Positions 1 to 10,887 of a stretch of 64,000 nt of DNA are shown here, in pieces (position 1 is the first letter of the stretch; every line of letters starts with the position of its first letter). The notes below the pieces were generated by a model. The model saw only the letters and a list, made by a program, of their open reading frames with translations, was not told the origin of the DNA and did no database searches. The translations under genes were made by a program, and so were the position numbers. This DNA comes from Perkinsus chesapeaki. Taxonomy: Eukaryota > Perkinsozoa > Perkinsida > Perkinsidae. The stretch lies in assembly GCA_013115145.1 (NCBI GenBank), contig JAAPAO010000108.1, positions 1-64,000 of the forward strand, read 5' to 3'.

Positions 1-669
1 CTTCGCATATTGCAAGTGCGCGCTCGCTGATTGCATTATGCAATTTTCGTACAATAGTTCGATAATTCAACTAGTCAGCGACTTCGACAGCCCCACCATG
101 GAGAATTTCTTGCTGGTGCGACCTGAGTGTAAATGCAACGACGCCTATATTAGCGTTTCTGATTCGAAAGACCGATTCTTCAAAAGAAATCGTACCTGCG
201 CTGCAGGAACTGCAGGAAGTAATGCTCACATGAATAGCTTCCGGTAAGTTTCTGAGATGCAAACAAACGCCTTAGTTGAGGCTCAGTGACTAACTCGAGC
301 TGTCCGTCATAGCGGCGATAAGTATCTTCGGATCATCACGGTGGTTTCCCGGATATAAAACACTACGGACCCGTACGGCATTCGCGTGTGTGTGAGTGTT
401 TATAGTCCGACGGCGAATACGACTTGGTCAGACTATCCATTCTACGTGAAACTAGCATTCCCACGGCAAATATGAAGTCCCGGATTATACAGTTAAATAT
501 CGAACTCTTAAACTCAATGTGAGTATTGAACTGAGACTGTCTATATTTGGCTGAGATGGCATCTCGTACGATAAAATGGACTAGGATGACTGCTAAAGCT
601 TCAATAAGCTCTATATCTTTGGACTGTGCCTGAGAAATAGTTCATCTATGCTAGAGCTGTTATACTCAA
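1..669. other. No gene assigned
   Basis: A 69-codon plus-strand frame (38-247) is open, but so is the antisense frame, and neither has a recognisable domain or a convincing partner exon. It could be the last exon of a gene that begins upstream of the window. I see nothing else supportable here. Confidence 0.4.
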
Positions 670-1351
670 CTACATCCTTAGAGAATGGCAGAAGAGTCTT
701 GTAAGAGACTCAGAATGGGCGGAATGGATCTCCACTTGCTATATTACTGGACAAAGCCGCACGTTCCATCCAGACAAATAGCGCTTCCGCAGTCCTATCA
801 TAAGCGAGAGGATATCAACGATCGCAAGTGTGGTGTTCGATTAAGGCCTACTTTACTGTCCTTGCATTCCAGCTGACAGAATGGGTGCATGGCGGCAAGT
901 TCGCACTCAGGCTTAGCTGTAACACCTCCGGGTGGAGGCGGGCACTCAGAAGTAGCCTCGCAAGGGGATTTACCACAAATTTGTGTGTTCTGATTCAAAG
1001 GATTTATTGCTATAACGAACTGACAATAATCTGCTTACTTTATAGGTCAAAGGGATCTCCCCGGTTGGGCATGTGCAGTTTTTGACGCGTCCTGCCTGCA
1101 TATCGTAATAGCAATGCCCCTTCGGATTTCCGTAAGGATCTGAACAACACAGAGGTAACATGCATTTACGCCATGCCTATCCCGGGGGGCGAATAGAACC
1201 TCTATTATAGAACCAATCGCGCTATAGTGTAACAGGAACCTCACGGTTTGCGTCGACTCTAAAACTCACCTGAGTTGGTATCAGTTGCAGGGCGGTGATC
1301 GCCTTCAGCCCACAACAATGGCACCAGCGCAATAAAAAATGTTTGCTTCAT
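670..1351 (-). CDS. Small secreted Cys-rich protein, five exons
   Basis: I do not recognise this family, but the gene structure is clear. Exon 1 starts at 1351 and encodes a signal peptide (MKQTFFIALVPLLWAEG). The following exons add a segment with paired cysteines (GHCYYDM, NCTCPTG), then the block TQICGKSPC followed by CPPPPGG, then DCGSAICLDGTCGF, ending near 670. The introns I place are about 49-57 nt except the first (about 150 nt), and the phases agree at each junction. The predicted protein is about 130 residues with an even spread of cysteines, which suggests a disulphide-stabilised extracellular product. The gene at 8455-9014 is a clear paralogue lacking the second exon. Both are divergently placed among CAP genes. 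The last short exon is the least certain part. Confidence 0.65.
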
Positions 1352-3020
1352 GATTGCTACTGTATGGGAGGTATATTCAAGCTGTGCGGCGCACAGTGTG
1401 CGCTGCGACACCGTTTTGTAGCGAGACGTGTGATGTGACCGTCCCCCGAACTATGAAGGGGACGGTCACGGCACATGACTTGGATTAGGGAAGTTTTCAT
1501 CTGAGGAGAGATATCGCCGATATCATGTCGAGAGAGCTTAACGTGGCCGCAATCTGACTGTGCCAAAGGCACAACGGCGCGATATCCGATCGAATGTGAT
1601 ATCGAGTAAAATGTGGGGTCGAACTGTTGTGCCAGGTATGGTCATTCGGGTGAGCCTCCCATCGGGACCTCCAATTGAGGAGTGGTGCTGAGAATATCAA
1701 AGCTCTGGCTCCGACAAATGCGGGCGCTACGGACCTGGAAAGCGAGGAAAACGAAGCCTTTAGTAACTAAAGGCTCCAGCATGGTAAGGCGGTTGCGTCA
1801 AAGCCCAGCGTGGAGACAGCCCCGCGCGGCTGTTGATTTGTTCAACGAGAGGCAGCTCACCCGAAGCCTCGATTCAATCGAGTCGATCGGTGGGGGAAAG
1901 GGGTGTATCAACATTATGATCACCCCTTACGTGGTAGACATTACTCATCTCTAGACTGGATATTAGCCTTATCTATAATTCTAAATCTAATACGCCTCGG
2001 TACTAGACGGTCTCGCGAGGCTCACCCTCGGGCGCCACGTCGAGGTTATCGCGATATAGTTTCAAGGTATCCATCGTCTGCAATTGCGTTAATCCAGTAA
2101 TAAGACAAGAGGACTGTCCGCTCCCCATCTCTGTGTCACTTAATGTGTTTGGCTAAACAGGCGCGGTCATTTTGGCTCGTTTATACAGCAGCAGTATGGA
2201 CCGACTAGAGTTTTCACTCAGCTTCCGAAGCTTGAAGTAAACCATTTTTCCAACGTTACTCTTTTGATTCGATCCCCAGAACTGTTAATCGTGCACTACT
2301 CTGCGCACTGCGCAGTCAATGTACATGCGTGCAATAATGATGCGCGCCGCCTCAGGCGGCCATAGCCTGCCCTTGTCCCTGTTATTTGTTCTCACTAAAC
2401 TCTCTAGCATAGGCTAACTATCCCTCAAGGCCCCTCCTGTTGTATATGCGCATTCGAGGTGCTATTATCTCATATACTAACTCTTCGCCCGAACCCAATC
2501 ACAGGCCGATATGCGCGAATCCTGTCAAGGTTGGGTGGGACATACCACCTTACAGGAGGTATGTCCCACCCAACCAGTAATACTGTCTCCTTCTCAGGAT
2601 CGCCACTCAGTAATACTGAGTAACCAGGTTCTCAGTCGCGATCTATAGTTTACGCCACCGCGATCATCGGCAAGGTAATTTTTGCGACAGCCTGCGAGTC
2701 GCAGGTTTCGGACCCCGAAATTCGGAGCAGCGCATTATGGGATTTCCTGAAAGACGAGGCGAGTCTAAGCAGTCGTCAATAGTGCTCTCCGATGCCGTTG
2801 GTTGCGCACTCATATGAGACACCTTTCCATCGGCGATATCACGGAACAAGGCCCATGCCACGGCCAGTAGTTGAAAGAACGATTGTAGGGCGCGTGATAA
2901 ATTTCGAAACTGTTAAGTTTTTACGCACAATTAATCAGCGCACTTCCTCCGATCGCTGAGTTCCGCGTCGAGCTAATTATTCTACTCCTTACAGGCCCCT
3001 TTTTAACCCCTTAGTCCCCC
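1352..3020. repeat. Gene-poor stretch packed with short perfect inverted repeats
   Basis: No convincing coding frame. The sequence carries at least ten perfect palindromes with a single-base centre, for example arms of 7 nt at 1382-1396, 7 at 1510-1524, 10 at 1755-1775, 7 at 1868-1882, 7 at 2301-2315, 7 at 2346-2360, 8 at 2605-2621 and 7 at 2691-2705. It also has larger hairpins: 12-nt arms at 1435-1446/1458-1469 and 18-nt arms at 2529-2546/2558-2575. One perfect 7+1+7 palindrome is expected by chance about every 16 kb, so this density is far above background. Function unknown. Confidence 0.8.
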
Positions 3021-4926
3021 ATGTCTCATTTGTTGAGGCGAGTGCGATTGCCCGTGATCTCGTTACTGTGGATGCATGTGTTGAAGTCAGTAACAGCCTA
3101 CGAGTTTGATGCGTAAAACTTTAATCAAAGTGTATCTCAAACGGTGCTGTCGTCAGATACAGCGGCAAACGGGGCTGGCTAGAAGACCACAACTACTTCC
3201 GTTGTCTTCATGGCGCTCCTCCTGTTGAATGGGACAATGAGCTCGCAAAGAGATCTGAGGATTGGGTCCAGCAGCTCTCATCTCTCCGGGAGCCCCAGCA
3301 TTCCGATAGTTTTAATAATCCCCCACCCTCTGCTGAAAGCATTATGTGGTTTACCGGGAGAGCATCTAAGTTCTGCCGTCAAATGGAGCAAGACTACAAT
3401 CAGCACTGTGCAGTGTTAGGATGGTATATGGAGTACGACGAGTTCTACCGATGTCACAGTGATATAGACTGGTGGACTCTCGACATAAAAAACATAGGGC
3501 ACTTCAGCTCCCTAGTTTGGCACAATATCGACCGAATAGGCTGTGCTCAATACGGTGACTTCTTCGTCTGCAATTACGGCCATTCAAAGTGCAGAAAGCG
3601 CCCTAATGATGACTATACCTGCCTTTGGAACAACCCAGATGCCACGCTACTGCCAAACGTTAATCTACAGTCCCGCTGTAGCACGTCTTACGATCACTGT
3701 ATCAAATGCCGAGACGACGATAAATTGCGAAGTGGTACGTGCGGACCTCAAAAAGTTCAATTGGTGAGTTAATCCGAAAGGGTCCGCATTTTTGCCATTC
3801 CCCCTATCAGAATCAACCCTATGGCCATGCCATGGACAAGCCACTCACAGTAAGCCCATCATGCACTTTCGATACACTCTTTAATATCAAGTCACTATGC
3901 AGTTAGTTCGCCTTTGTCAGGCCTCGTCGTGGGATAAGGTCGCTAGAGAACTGGGGATAGATGTAGGCATGGCATTGAGAAGGTCGGTAACAGATTGAGT
4001 CTCGTTCAGGCGGTTAATTACAACGTTCATGGTGATGAACTGTCGAAGCTGCGTGATCGCCTGGATGTGGGGCACGCTTCATCGAGGAAGCTCTTGACGC
4101 TTCTATTGGCAGGTCGTCCTGGAGCCTAAACGAGAGAAGTATACTACACAGGCTCCTACCACTACAACGACAACAAAACCCACAACAACAGCGACAACGC
4201 GATCCACCACTACCAAGACTACTACCACTACAACTACCAGAACGACGACCAGGAGAATGACAACAACAAGGAGCACTACTAAGAGGACAACAACGACAAC
4301 TGAGAGGACTCGCACCACAGCAAGGCCTGAACCAGAGGAACCAATCTTCTCTGAGGAGTCGGGCGGTGGTGGTTATGATAAGATGACTTATCAAGAGCGC
4401 CATGTGATAAACAGGGTAAGCAAGGAGGAGTTTATTTCCCCTAGTACCCTCCACAGCACTCTCGTGGTCGATCCAACTCGTACAGTAGGAGGCGCGGCGG
4501 CAGTGGACACTATCTGGCAGCAGACCACGATGCTACCTTTAACGTATCAGAGTATCTTCGGCGTCTAGTGACCAACGTTTCACCTCAGGGCACCATGCCA
4601 AGGCTTACTTTCGGTGAAACATTCGATCTTCTCCGAGATGGCTTCCAAGACGACGAACTAGTACCACTAAGTTGCATGACGATTAGTGCAATATGAAAGC
4701 CTCTTCAGGTCCCAGCTGATTATAGAAGGAATACGCAGTTGAATTCGCGGATACGAGTCCATGCCGATGTACACAATCGCCATATCGCTAGCTTGAGATC
4801 CCTTCTTCAGGCCTCGGATAGATCCGCCGACGGTCAGGGCGTCTGGGCGAGGATTGCCGCCCGCTCCCACGCTACTGTGAGCGAGATATCGTACATTCTT
4901 ACTGTGTTGTTGCCGTTCACTTTTTA
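3021..4926 (+). CDS. Secreted CAP-domain protein with Thr-rich mucin segment and GPI-like tail
   Basis: CAP (SCP/TAPS, PR-1-like) proteins are secreted alpha-beta-alpha sandwich proteins that often bind sterols or lipids or act outside the cell. Exon 1 (3021-3112) gives a signal peptide; a 44-nt intron (3113-3156) precedes the CAP exon, which carries the first CAP motif (DHNYFRCLH), the W-Y-x-E-Y segment (WYMEYDEF) and the signature GHFSSLVWHNIDRIGCA. A Cys-rich end (CIKCRDDD) follows, then several short exons, a strongly Thr-rich mucin-like run (about 4150-4320) expected to be O-glycosylated, and a last exon ending in a hydrophobic tail (SYILTVLLPFTF) like a GPI signal. The junction before the Thr-rich exon needs either a GC-AG intron (near 4109) or a longer 79-nt intron. 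It is the first of four plus-strand CAP genes. Confidence 0.85.
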
Positions 4927-5187
4927 AGATCCCTAGCGAGCACCTTACAAGTGCTTGTTTTATTCCACCTATTGTCGAGTGATGATGATCGTTCGAAGGG
5001 CGGCTTTGGCAGCCCTAGCAACAGCCCTGTGTATTCTCACTGTCCTCTTCTTATCATTATTATTCTTATTTCCATGCTTACAATGTGAATTGTGGATACC
5101 TATGTGAAGGATGCTTTTTAGTGCACTCTGCACAGCGTTGCGTCGTCAATGCTTGGACCACTCCTAATTGCTCAGGCCTCTTTTTTA

Positions 5188-6784
5188 TGTTTGGCATCAA
5201 GCCGTTCCTCTTCGCTTTCACTACTTTCTACAGCACTCGTGGTTGGGAATACCAGGCTGCTGGTGGCCAAGAGGGCTGGGTTCAGGACCACAACTACTTC
5301 AGATGCCTTCACTACGCCAAACCTCTTGTTTGGGACAACAAGCTAGCACACAAGTAGGTGACTCTGGGGATCCAGTTCCGGACTACTGTCCAGAGAGTTT
5401 TAGAGGTAGAAGTACATTCCCATAAGGAATGCACTCTACGCTCTCTTACGCTCCAAGAACTCGCTGTCTGAAGGAGTTCTATCAGTTGTCTACATTAGGA
5501 AAGCTTTTGGCGCCTGGGCTACAGCCAGTTAATGTGTTGGGTGTTTTAGGGCCAAGATTGTCGCCGAGCACATTCAAGAGGTCAACATGCTCAGTCATTC
5601 GCCTAGCTACGACCAGATGCCTCCATCGGGGGAGAATCTTGCCAATGGAACGATGGGAGCGCCGTCATGGTGCAGCAAAAGGAGCAATATGTTCAACCAG
5701 CACTGTGCGGTGGGTGCTTGGTATAAAGAATATGAACAGTACTGGAAATGCGACCCTAGCAAGGACTGGAAGACCATCCATAGACTGGGCCATTGGACGG
5801 CAATGATATGGAAGGGCACCAACACAATCGGTTGCGCTGTCTCCTCCTCCGGTCACCATTATGTCTGCCACTACGGAAATGATAAATGCGATTCTACGAA
5901 AGACCAGTGTATGATAGAGTCTAGAGCTGAGCAACCGATGGGCATGCCTAACTTCAATACTCCTCAGTGTCGAGGAGATGAATGTGTTGCGTGTCTGGCA
6001 GGAACAGATGCCCAGAGGAAGACGAGAGAGCAGTTCTGCCGACAGGCTAACTTGAATGTAAGTCCGATTGCTAAGTCCAGGTGCAATGAGGATTTCATCT
6101 CAGAACGATCCGCCGTATCAGCTACCTGGTCGTGATCCTACCAAGACATACAGAACACTTAGCCCGCCTAAAATTGTAGGCAACGATCCCTCTAAGTGGA
6201 CTGTTAAGGATGGTGGATGGCGTGAGACTTACACTAGTGGCAAAGACGGCACACCCAGTAAACATGTCCCTGATCCGAACTATAGACCAGAGCATGATAC
6301 TGAGGCACCGCAGCCTACCCAACCAAGGCAACCAGCCACTACAGCGAGACCGCCACCGCCAGCGCCTACTAGACAACAGGAGCGTCCAAGGCCGACTAAT
6401 GTGCAGCCATCCCAGCAGCCTAGTCCATCTGGGAGTTCGATAGATATCGCCGCGATGATTAGGAGCACAATGGGTCAGTATGCGTCACGTCTACCGGAAG
6501 CCATACAAACCTTTAGTAGCGATAACCTTCCCTTTGTGCGTCAACTCGGCGCACTACTCAGCATCGTACAGTCTCATGGCTCCAGGAATGCCAAGATGGA
6601 ACCATCGTATCTCGGCAGGACGGCAACCCAGGTGTTTGGCATATCGAGCAACAGTCAGTGCTGTGAGTGGGTCAATAAAGCTGGTGACCATCTCAAGTCC
6701 ATGGCGTCCAAGCGAGAGTCCAAGAATATTGATAAGCTCGGCGACCTATTAAAGCAGCTTGCCTCATCGTTCCCAAGCGGTTAA
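5188..6784 (+). CDS. Secreted CAP-domain protein with Pro-rich linker and helical C-terminus
   Basis: The start at 5188 gives a signal peptide (MFGIKPFLFAFTTFYSTRG) directly before the CAP motif DHNYFRCLH, matching the layout of the neighbouring CAP genes. A phase-2 intron of about 200 nt follows (GTAGGT...TTTTAG). The main exon holds SGENLA, WYKEYEQYW and GHWTAMIWKGTNTIGCA, the CAP signature, and a Cys-rich end. A 46-nt phase-0 intron (from about 6058) joins to a final exon with a Pro/Thr/Gln-rich linker (about residues 245-300) and a predicted helical domain without a hydrophobic tail, so this paralogue is probably soluble. Its 3' half is the template for the pseudogene at 9385. An alternative upstream signal exon (from 4982) is open but less consistent with the paralogues. 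Confidence 0.85.
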
Positions 6785-6970
6785 GTTGATTCATGTCAAA
6801 GTGTCCCATGCGACTTCGTGGGCACATAAGCACTTGTAATGAAATCCTGTGGATTGTGAAGATAACAGTGGAGTTGGTGTTGTGGGTGGAGGAGCACAGT
6901 AGCTGTCTGTTTCTGCTGCCAGGCCTCTCTTAATTACATTTGTATGCAAACACATCACAGCCGACGACAC

Positions 6971-7899
6971 ATGGGCACATCCCTCCTGATGGCGAACATC
7001 ATAATCGTTATAGCAGTGAGCGATCTTTGGACTAGCATTTCACCTCTAGTCGCCACGTCAGGTCATGCTACTAGATATTCCTAGTGGAGCACTGGCGGTA
7101 AGACTAGCTTTGCTGTTCGATCTTTCATATGACTGTTCTTAGATCAAGTTAAACAACGACAACCATGTAGTCCATCGCCTCGGAAGCCAGGTGGGTCTGG
7201 TTTCGCTCCGCTGCGGTCGACCTAACCGGTGCCCTTCAGTTGACCCTTCTGCCTCCTCCACCGCCACCACCTGCCGTTGACGTAGGGAATGTGGTCCTTC
7301 ATGCACTGCCCCAAGTGGTCGTATGATAGGATGGTGAGCCTGAGGGTACTCCAGACCCTGAGGAGAAGGAAGACTCGTCTGAGCTTGGTGAGCCGTCTGA
7401 GGAGAATGATGACGACGTCGTGGTTGAGCCGCAAGCGCTGCCGGAGGACTCTCCTCAAGAAATGGTGCGTGTCTGGGTGAGTGGCTGCAGTGAAGGGGCT
7501 TTGCTTTCAGGCCGATGAAGATCTTGGGCCTGACGAACCATTGAGGTTGTCCTCTAGCATTGATGAACCTTCAGAGGCCAATGACGTGCCAACATCGAGT
7601 ACCTCGACAACCACAACAGTACGTGATGAAGGCTGAACACTTTATAACTGCTGCCCTTCAGACAACGCGCTCCACTACAATAGCCCGACCGTCCACTACA
7701 ACGGCGAAGACTACTCCTAAGGCAACAACCACTACCCGTCCGACTACAGTGGCCGGGAAAGGATCTGATAAGGTGGGCAAGGTCTTGAGTCTTTGGGTCG
7801 AGTAATGTATGGCGCTCTCAGCCCTCATCTGCAACCTTATCATCCAACATAGCTTCTCTGGTCTACTGCAGTGCTCTTGTTCTACCGCTAATCTTTTAA
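6971..7899 (+). CDS. Secreted acidic/Thr-rich mucin-like protein with GPI-like tail
   Basis: No globular domain is recognisable. The first exon has a signal-peptide-like start (MGTSLLMANIIIVIA); its join to the next exons is unresolved. Downstream exons read in a consistent frame: a proline run (LPPPPPPPAVD), an acidic Glu/Asp-rich segment (about 7330-7460), a second acidic segment, a Thr-rich run (about 7660-7760) resembling the mucin segment of the 3021-4926 gene, and a last exon ending in SLVYCSALVLPLIF, a hydrophobic GPI-signal-like tail. The introns between them are 43-49 nt with matching phases. The layout suggests a cell-surface stalk protein. The sequence around the tail recurs, degraded, at 9857-9950. 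Confidence 0.6.
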
Positions 7900-8454
7900 G
7901 GATTGTTATGAACCATGATCGTGAAGCGCTTTCGCTGTCCATGTTACAACACCATTGTGTTATCCTTTCACTGATGTTGGGTTATAAAGTCGGCATGTCA
8001 CGACCAGTGCCTCTTTATAATAAGATCCAATAACGATCGCGCTAGTATCGACCAAACAATGTTACGAGTATTTACAGTCGGACAAGCGCTTAAGAACTAC
8101 GGCAGAATTCCTCTTTGTGGGGGATGATTGGAGCCAAGAACATTTTGATAAACGATAATGATGTATGCCCTACAAATATGAACCTACTGGTACCCGGATT
8201 CCAAGAGCAACCCTCTGTTTACTATTCACGATTGCTAACACAAAGCCAAAATTAAACTGAGAGAGCTTAAATTGTTTGCCCAGTCTCGAAATCTCGTATA
8301 AGCGAGGATCTCTAGAGCTTCAACAAGCCTCAAACTGGTGGACTGGGCCTATGTGATAAATGATCCTCATTCGTTAATCCTTTCTGCATATCCCCTTACG
8401 TTCTTAACGGATATCTAGTCTCAGAATCCGAAGTCGAGTGAGAGAGATGGTAGT
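7900..8454. other. Intergenic, no gene seen
   Basis: No coding frame with plausible splice partners on either strand. It separates the convergent ends of the mucin-like gene and the minus-strand Cys-rich gene. Confidence 0.5.
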
Positions 8455-9014
8455 CTATGGGAGATTGTAGTCAGCCGGGGGAAGTCTTTTACGGGGGAAG
8501 CCGCACCATTTATCGTTACAAACGGCCCCTCTTCCACAGTCCTGTCACAAGTTAATTTAAAGTCGGAGAGCTGTGTTCTCTTAGTAGCTCACCTCATCTT
8601 TTCCGCAATCCAGTACACAGACGGACGGCTGGCGTGGTGCGAGGCAGTCAAGCTCCACGTTGAGACCTCCTGGTGGCGGAGGGCACAGATAATCGACTGT
8701 GCAAGGAGATGGGCCGCAGACTTGGGTTTCCTGATAAAAGCAGCAACATGCAAAGGTAAGAATGAATCGGATTGACCGAATCAGTTACCAGTCGTGCGAA
8801 CATGTTAATACTCCGAAGGTAGATAAAAAACACGTCAACCCTTCTGAACGGTGAATCTTCGGGAAGCATAATCTCGAATAGGCTCCGTGTAAACGCAGAC
8901 TCACGGTTAACATTGGACAGAATACTCACCCAGGATGTCATTTGGAGGGAGGGGATTGTCTTCAGCAAGGCAGAGCAAGGGGATGAATAGAATGGTGAAG
9001 GCTTGTTTCATCAT
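8455..9014 (-). CDS. Small secreted Cys-rich protein, paralogue of 670-1351
   Basis: The start at 9014 gives a signal peptide (MMKQAFTILFIPLLCLAED) nearly superimposable on that of 670-1351. After an intron of about 200 nt comes ETQVCGPSPC, then CPPPPGG, ending CVLDCGKDE; a 51-nt intron joins DCGRGAVCNDKWCGFP, matching DCGSAICLDGTCGF in the paralogue. The second exon of the paralogue (with NCTCPTG) has no visible counterpart, so the mature protein would be shorter, roughly 90-100 residues. The 3' end is taken as the first in-frame stop (8455); another splice there is possible. Function unknown; the conserved cysteine spacing is the main evidence that it is a real gene. Confidence 0.62.
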
Positions 9015-9384
9015 CAACAGATGAAGGGATATGGAGACTCTGGGTTCGAGAGTATTGGTGTCTCGTCGCAGCTCAACGTGACGGCTAGTTTGTGACCGTC
9101 TACCTGAAGGTCACACAACCGAACGTGACATATGGATAGAATCCGAGCGCTTCCACGGGTCGTAAAGAATTGTAGAGGAAAGCCTTCAAGGGTGTGACAT
9201 TCGTAGGGGCAGAATCTGATCTTCATGGCGTGACAGGACCCTATACGAACATTCTGGTTAACACGTCATCAGAACCTCGAGTGTAGAACTTTTGCTACTA
9301 ACACTGGTTCTACATCACACCAATGATAGCTGAAAATAGACGAGAGAATCACAGCCTTGCTAGCACTGATAAAACTCAACAATC

Positions 9385-9950
9385 GGGCTCAGCAACCGAT
9401 GGGCCTGCCCAACTTCAACACATTTGAGTGTCGAGAAGATGTATGTGTTGCGTGCTTGGCAGGAACAGATGCCCAGAGGAAGGCGAGAGAGCAGTTCTGC
9501 CGACAGGCTAAATTGAATGTAAGTTCGATTGCTCAGTCCAGGCGCAATGGGGACTTCATCTCAGAACGATCCGCCGTATCAGCTACCTGGTCGTGATCCT
9601 ACCAAGACATACAGAACACTTAGCCCGCCTAAAATTGTAGGCAACGATCCCTCTAAGTGGACTGTTAAGGATGGTGGATGGCGTGAGACTTGCACTAATG
9701 GCAAAGAAGACACACCCAGTCGACCCCCAGTGTCCCTGAGCCAAACTATCCGTGTGACTCGGTGCCCACACTGTGGGCCCCACAGAATCTCCCTCAGATT
9801 CGACCCCGGGAAGCAAAAGCACGTGGCCGTTTAGCATAGCATAGCATAGGCCGTTTACTGCAACGCCGTTGTTCTACCGCTGGTAAACTTATAATGGTTA
9901 TGATGAACCATGATCGTTTGATTGTGCTGTCGTTTTACTGCTGTTGGGTT
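9385..9950 (+). pseudogene. Chimeric truncated copy of CAP gene 3' end plus mucin-gene tail
   Basis: Positions 9385-9720 match the 3' part of the CAP gene at 5188-6784 (from about 5927), intron included; a stretch of about 130 nt (about 9565-9694) appears identical to the parent. The signal peptide and CAP exons are missing. The similarity stops near 9722, and from about 9857 the sequence resembles the tail and 3' flank of the mucin-like gene (7862-7990), with indels that destroy the hydrophobic tail frame. A GCATA repeat lies at the join (9834-9850). This is best read as a recombination product between CAP-type and mucin-type copies. It is not expected to give a secreted product. Confidence 0.75.
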
Positions 9951-9974
9951 ATAAAGTGAGAATTATATAAAGTA

Positions 9975-10181
9975 CAGTACGCGACATCTAGAGATGCGCG
10001 GTGTGGACGGGCAAAAATATCGATAAGTTATCGAATTCCGAGCTAATTCCTTCTCTATCAAATTCTCCGCAGTCGATTACCCATAAATCGAGCTTGCCTC
10101 GCTCTAACTCGACAAAAACTTTGACATAGTTATCGATATTTTTGTCCGTCCACACCGCGCATCTCTAAATGTCGCGTACTG
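9975..10181. mobile_element. 207-bp MITE with long terminal inverted repeats, TA flanks
   Basis: About 50-bp imperfect terminal inverted repeats begin CAGTACGCGACAT and end with the complement ATGTCGCGTACTG; both contain AAAATATCGATAA inward. TA dinucleotides flank both ends (9973-9974 and 10182-10183), as expected for a target duplication of a Tc1/mariner-type element. There is no transposase inside, so it is a non-autonomous miniature element. Confidence 0.85.
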
Positions 10182-10489
10182 TATCATACTGTGAGTATGC
10201 CACGAGCAGTACTTCTTTGCTGTGCTATGAATGTCTCGTAGTGCTTCATGCCTCGAGCATCGGCGCCATAATGAGCTACCACCGTCTGGTGGCCGAGCAC
10301 CACACTGAGCACACACCCTTATTGTTCTTCTCATCTCCACCTTCGTGGCCCCGTGTTCGTGGTTAGCAGTGTGCACGAGTGTAGCGTTTGTGAAATCCAC
10401 GAGCACAAAATTCAATTCCTTGAGTACGGCGATGCTCTTGTTGGTAACTCGGTGTCTTGCCGGAGCTTGGGCCGGTCAGCAGATCGCAA

Positions 10490-10887
10490 TTACGACTCGT
10501 AATCTACAAGCAAATGACCGGTGTCCATTGACCGCCTGCATATGAGATCTGTCGTTTGTGATATTATTCGGTAATAAGTAATCAGCAAGTGCATGGTAAC
10601 TGGAACCCGGGATATGCTATGGCGTATGGCGCAGGCAATTATTTCTTGTGGTGCCATTCTCGGCAAGACTCCAGTTTTGACCTTGAAGGCTCCTTCCACA
10701 GAACCTAAAGGAAGGAGAGGTGGTGAGCAGCTACACTAGACTTACCATTACCTATTGTAGCTATGGCGTAACCGTTGAAGCTGCTTTTCAGTGGAAAACG
10801 ATACTTGTCTTTATAGGGCTGAACATCCATCGCGGACTTATGTTCCTGATGAATTACAAATGAAATCAATAATCTGAAGACGATCAA
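10490..10887 (-). CDS. Unrecognised two-exon gene (5' end uncertain)
   Basis: Two frames join cleanly across a 47-nt phase-1 intron (GTAATGG...CTTTAG, about 10697-10743). The joined product reads MDVQPYKDKYRF at its likely start, FNGYAIATIG before the junction and ends HLLVDYES at 10490. The first ATG is near 10834, but the frame is open further upstream and may connect to another exon near 11.1 kb. There is no recognisable domain. The frame consistency across the intron is the only evidence. Confidence 0.45.

Noticed and set aside
4014-4454. Minus-strand Ser/Cys-rich and Val-rich frames
   Set aside because: They are the antisense of the low-complexity Thr-codon run of the CAP gene at 3021-4926.
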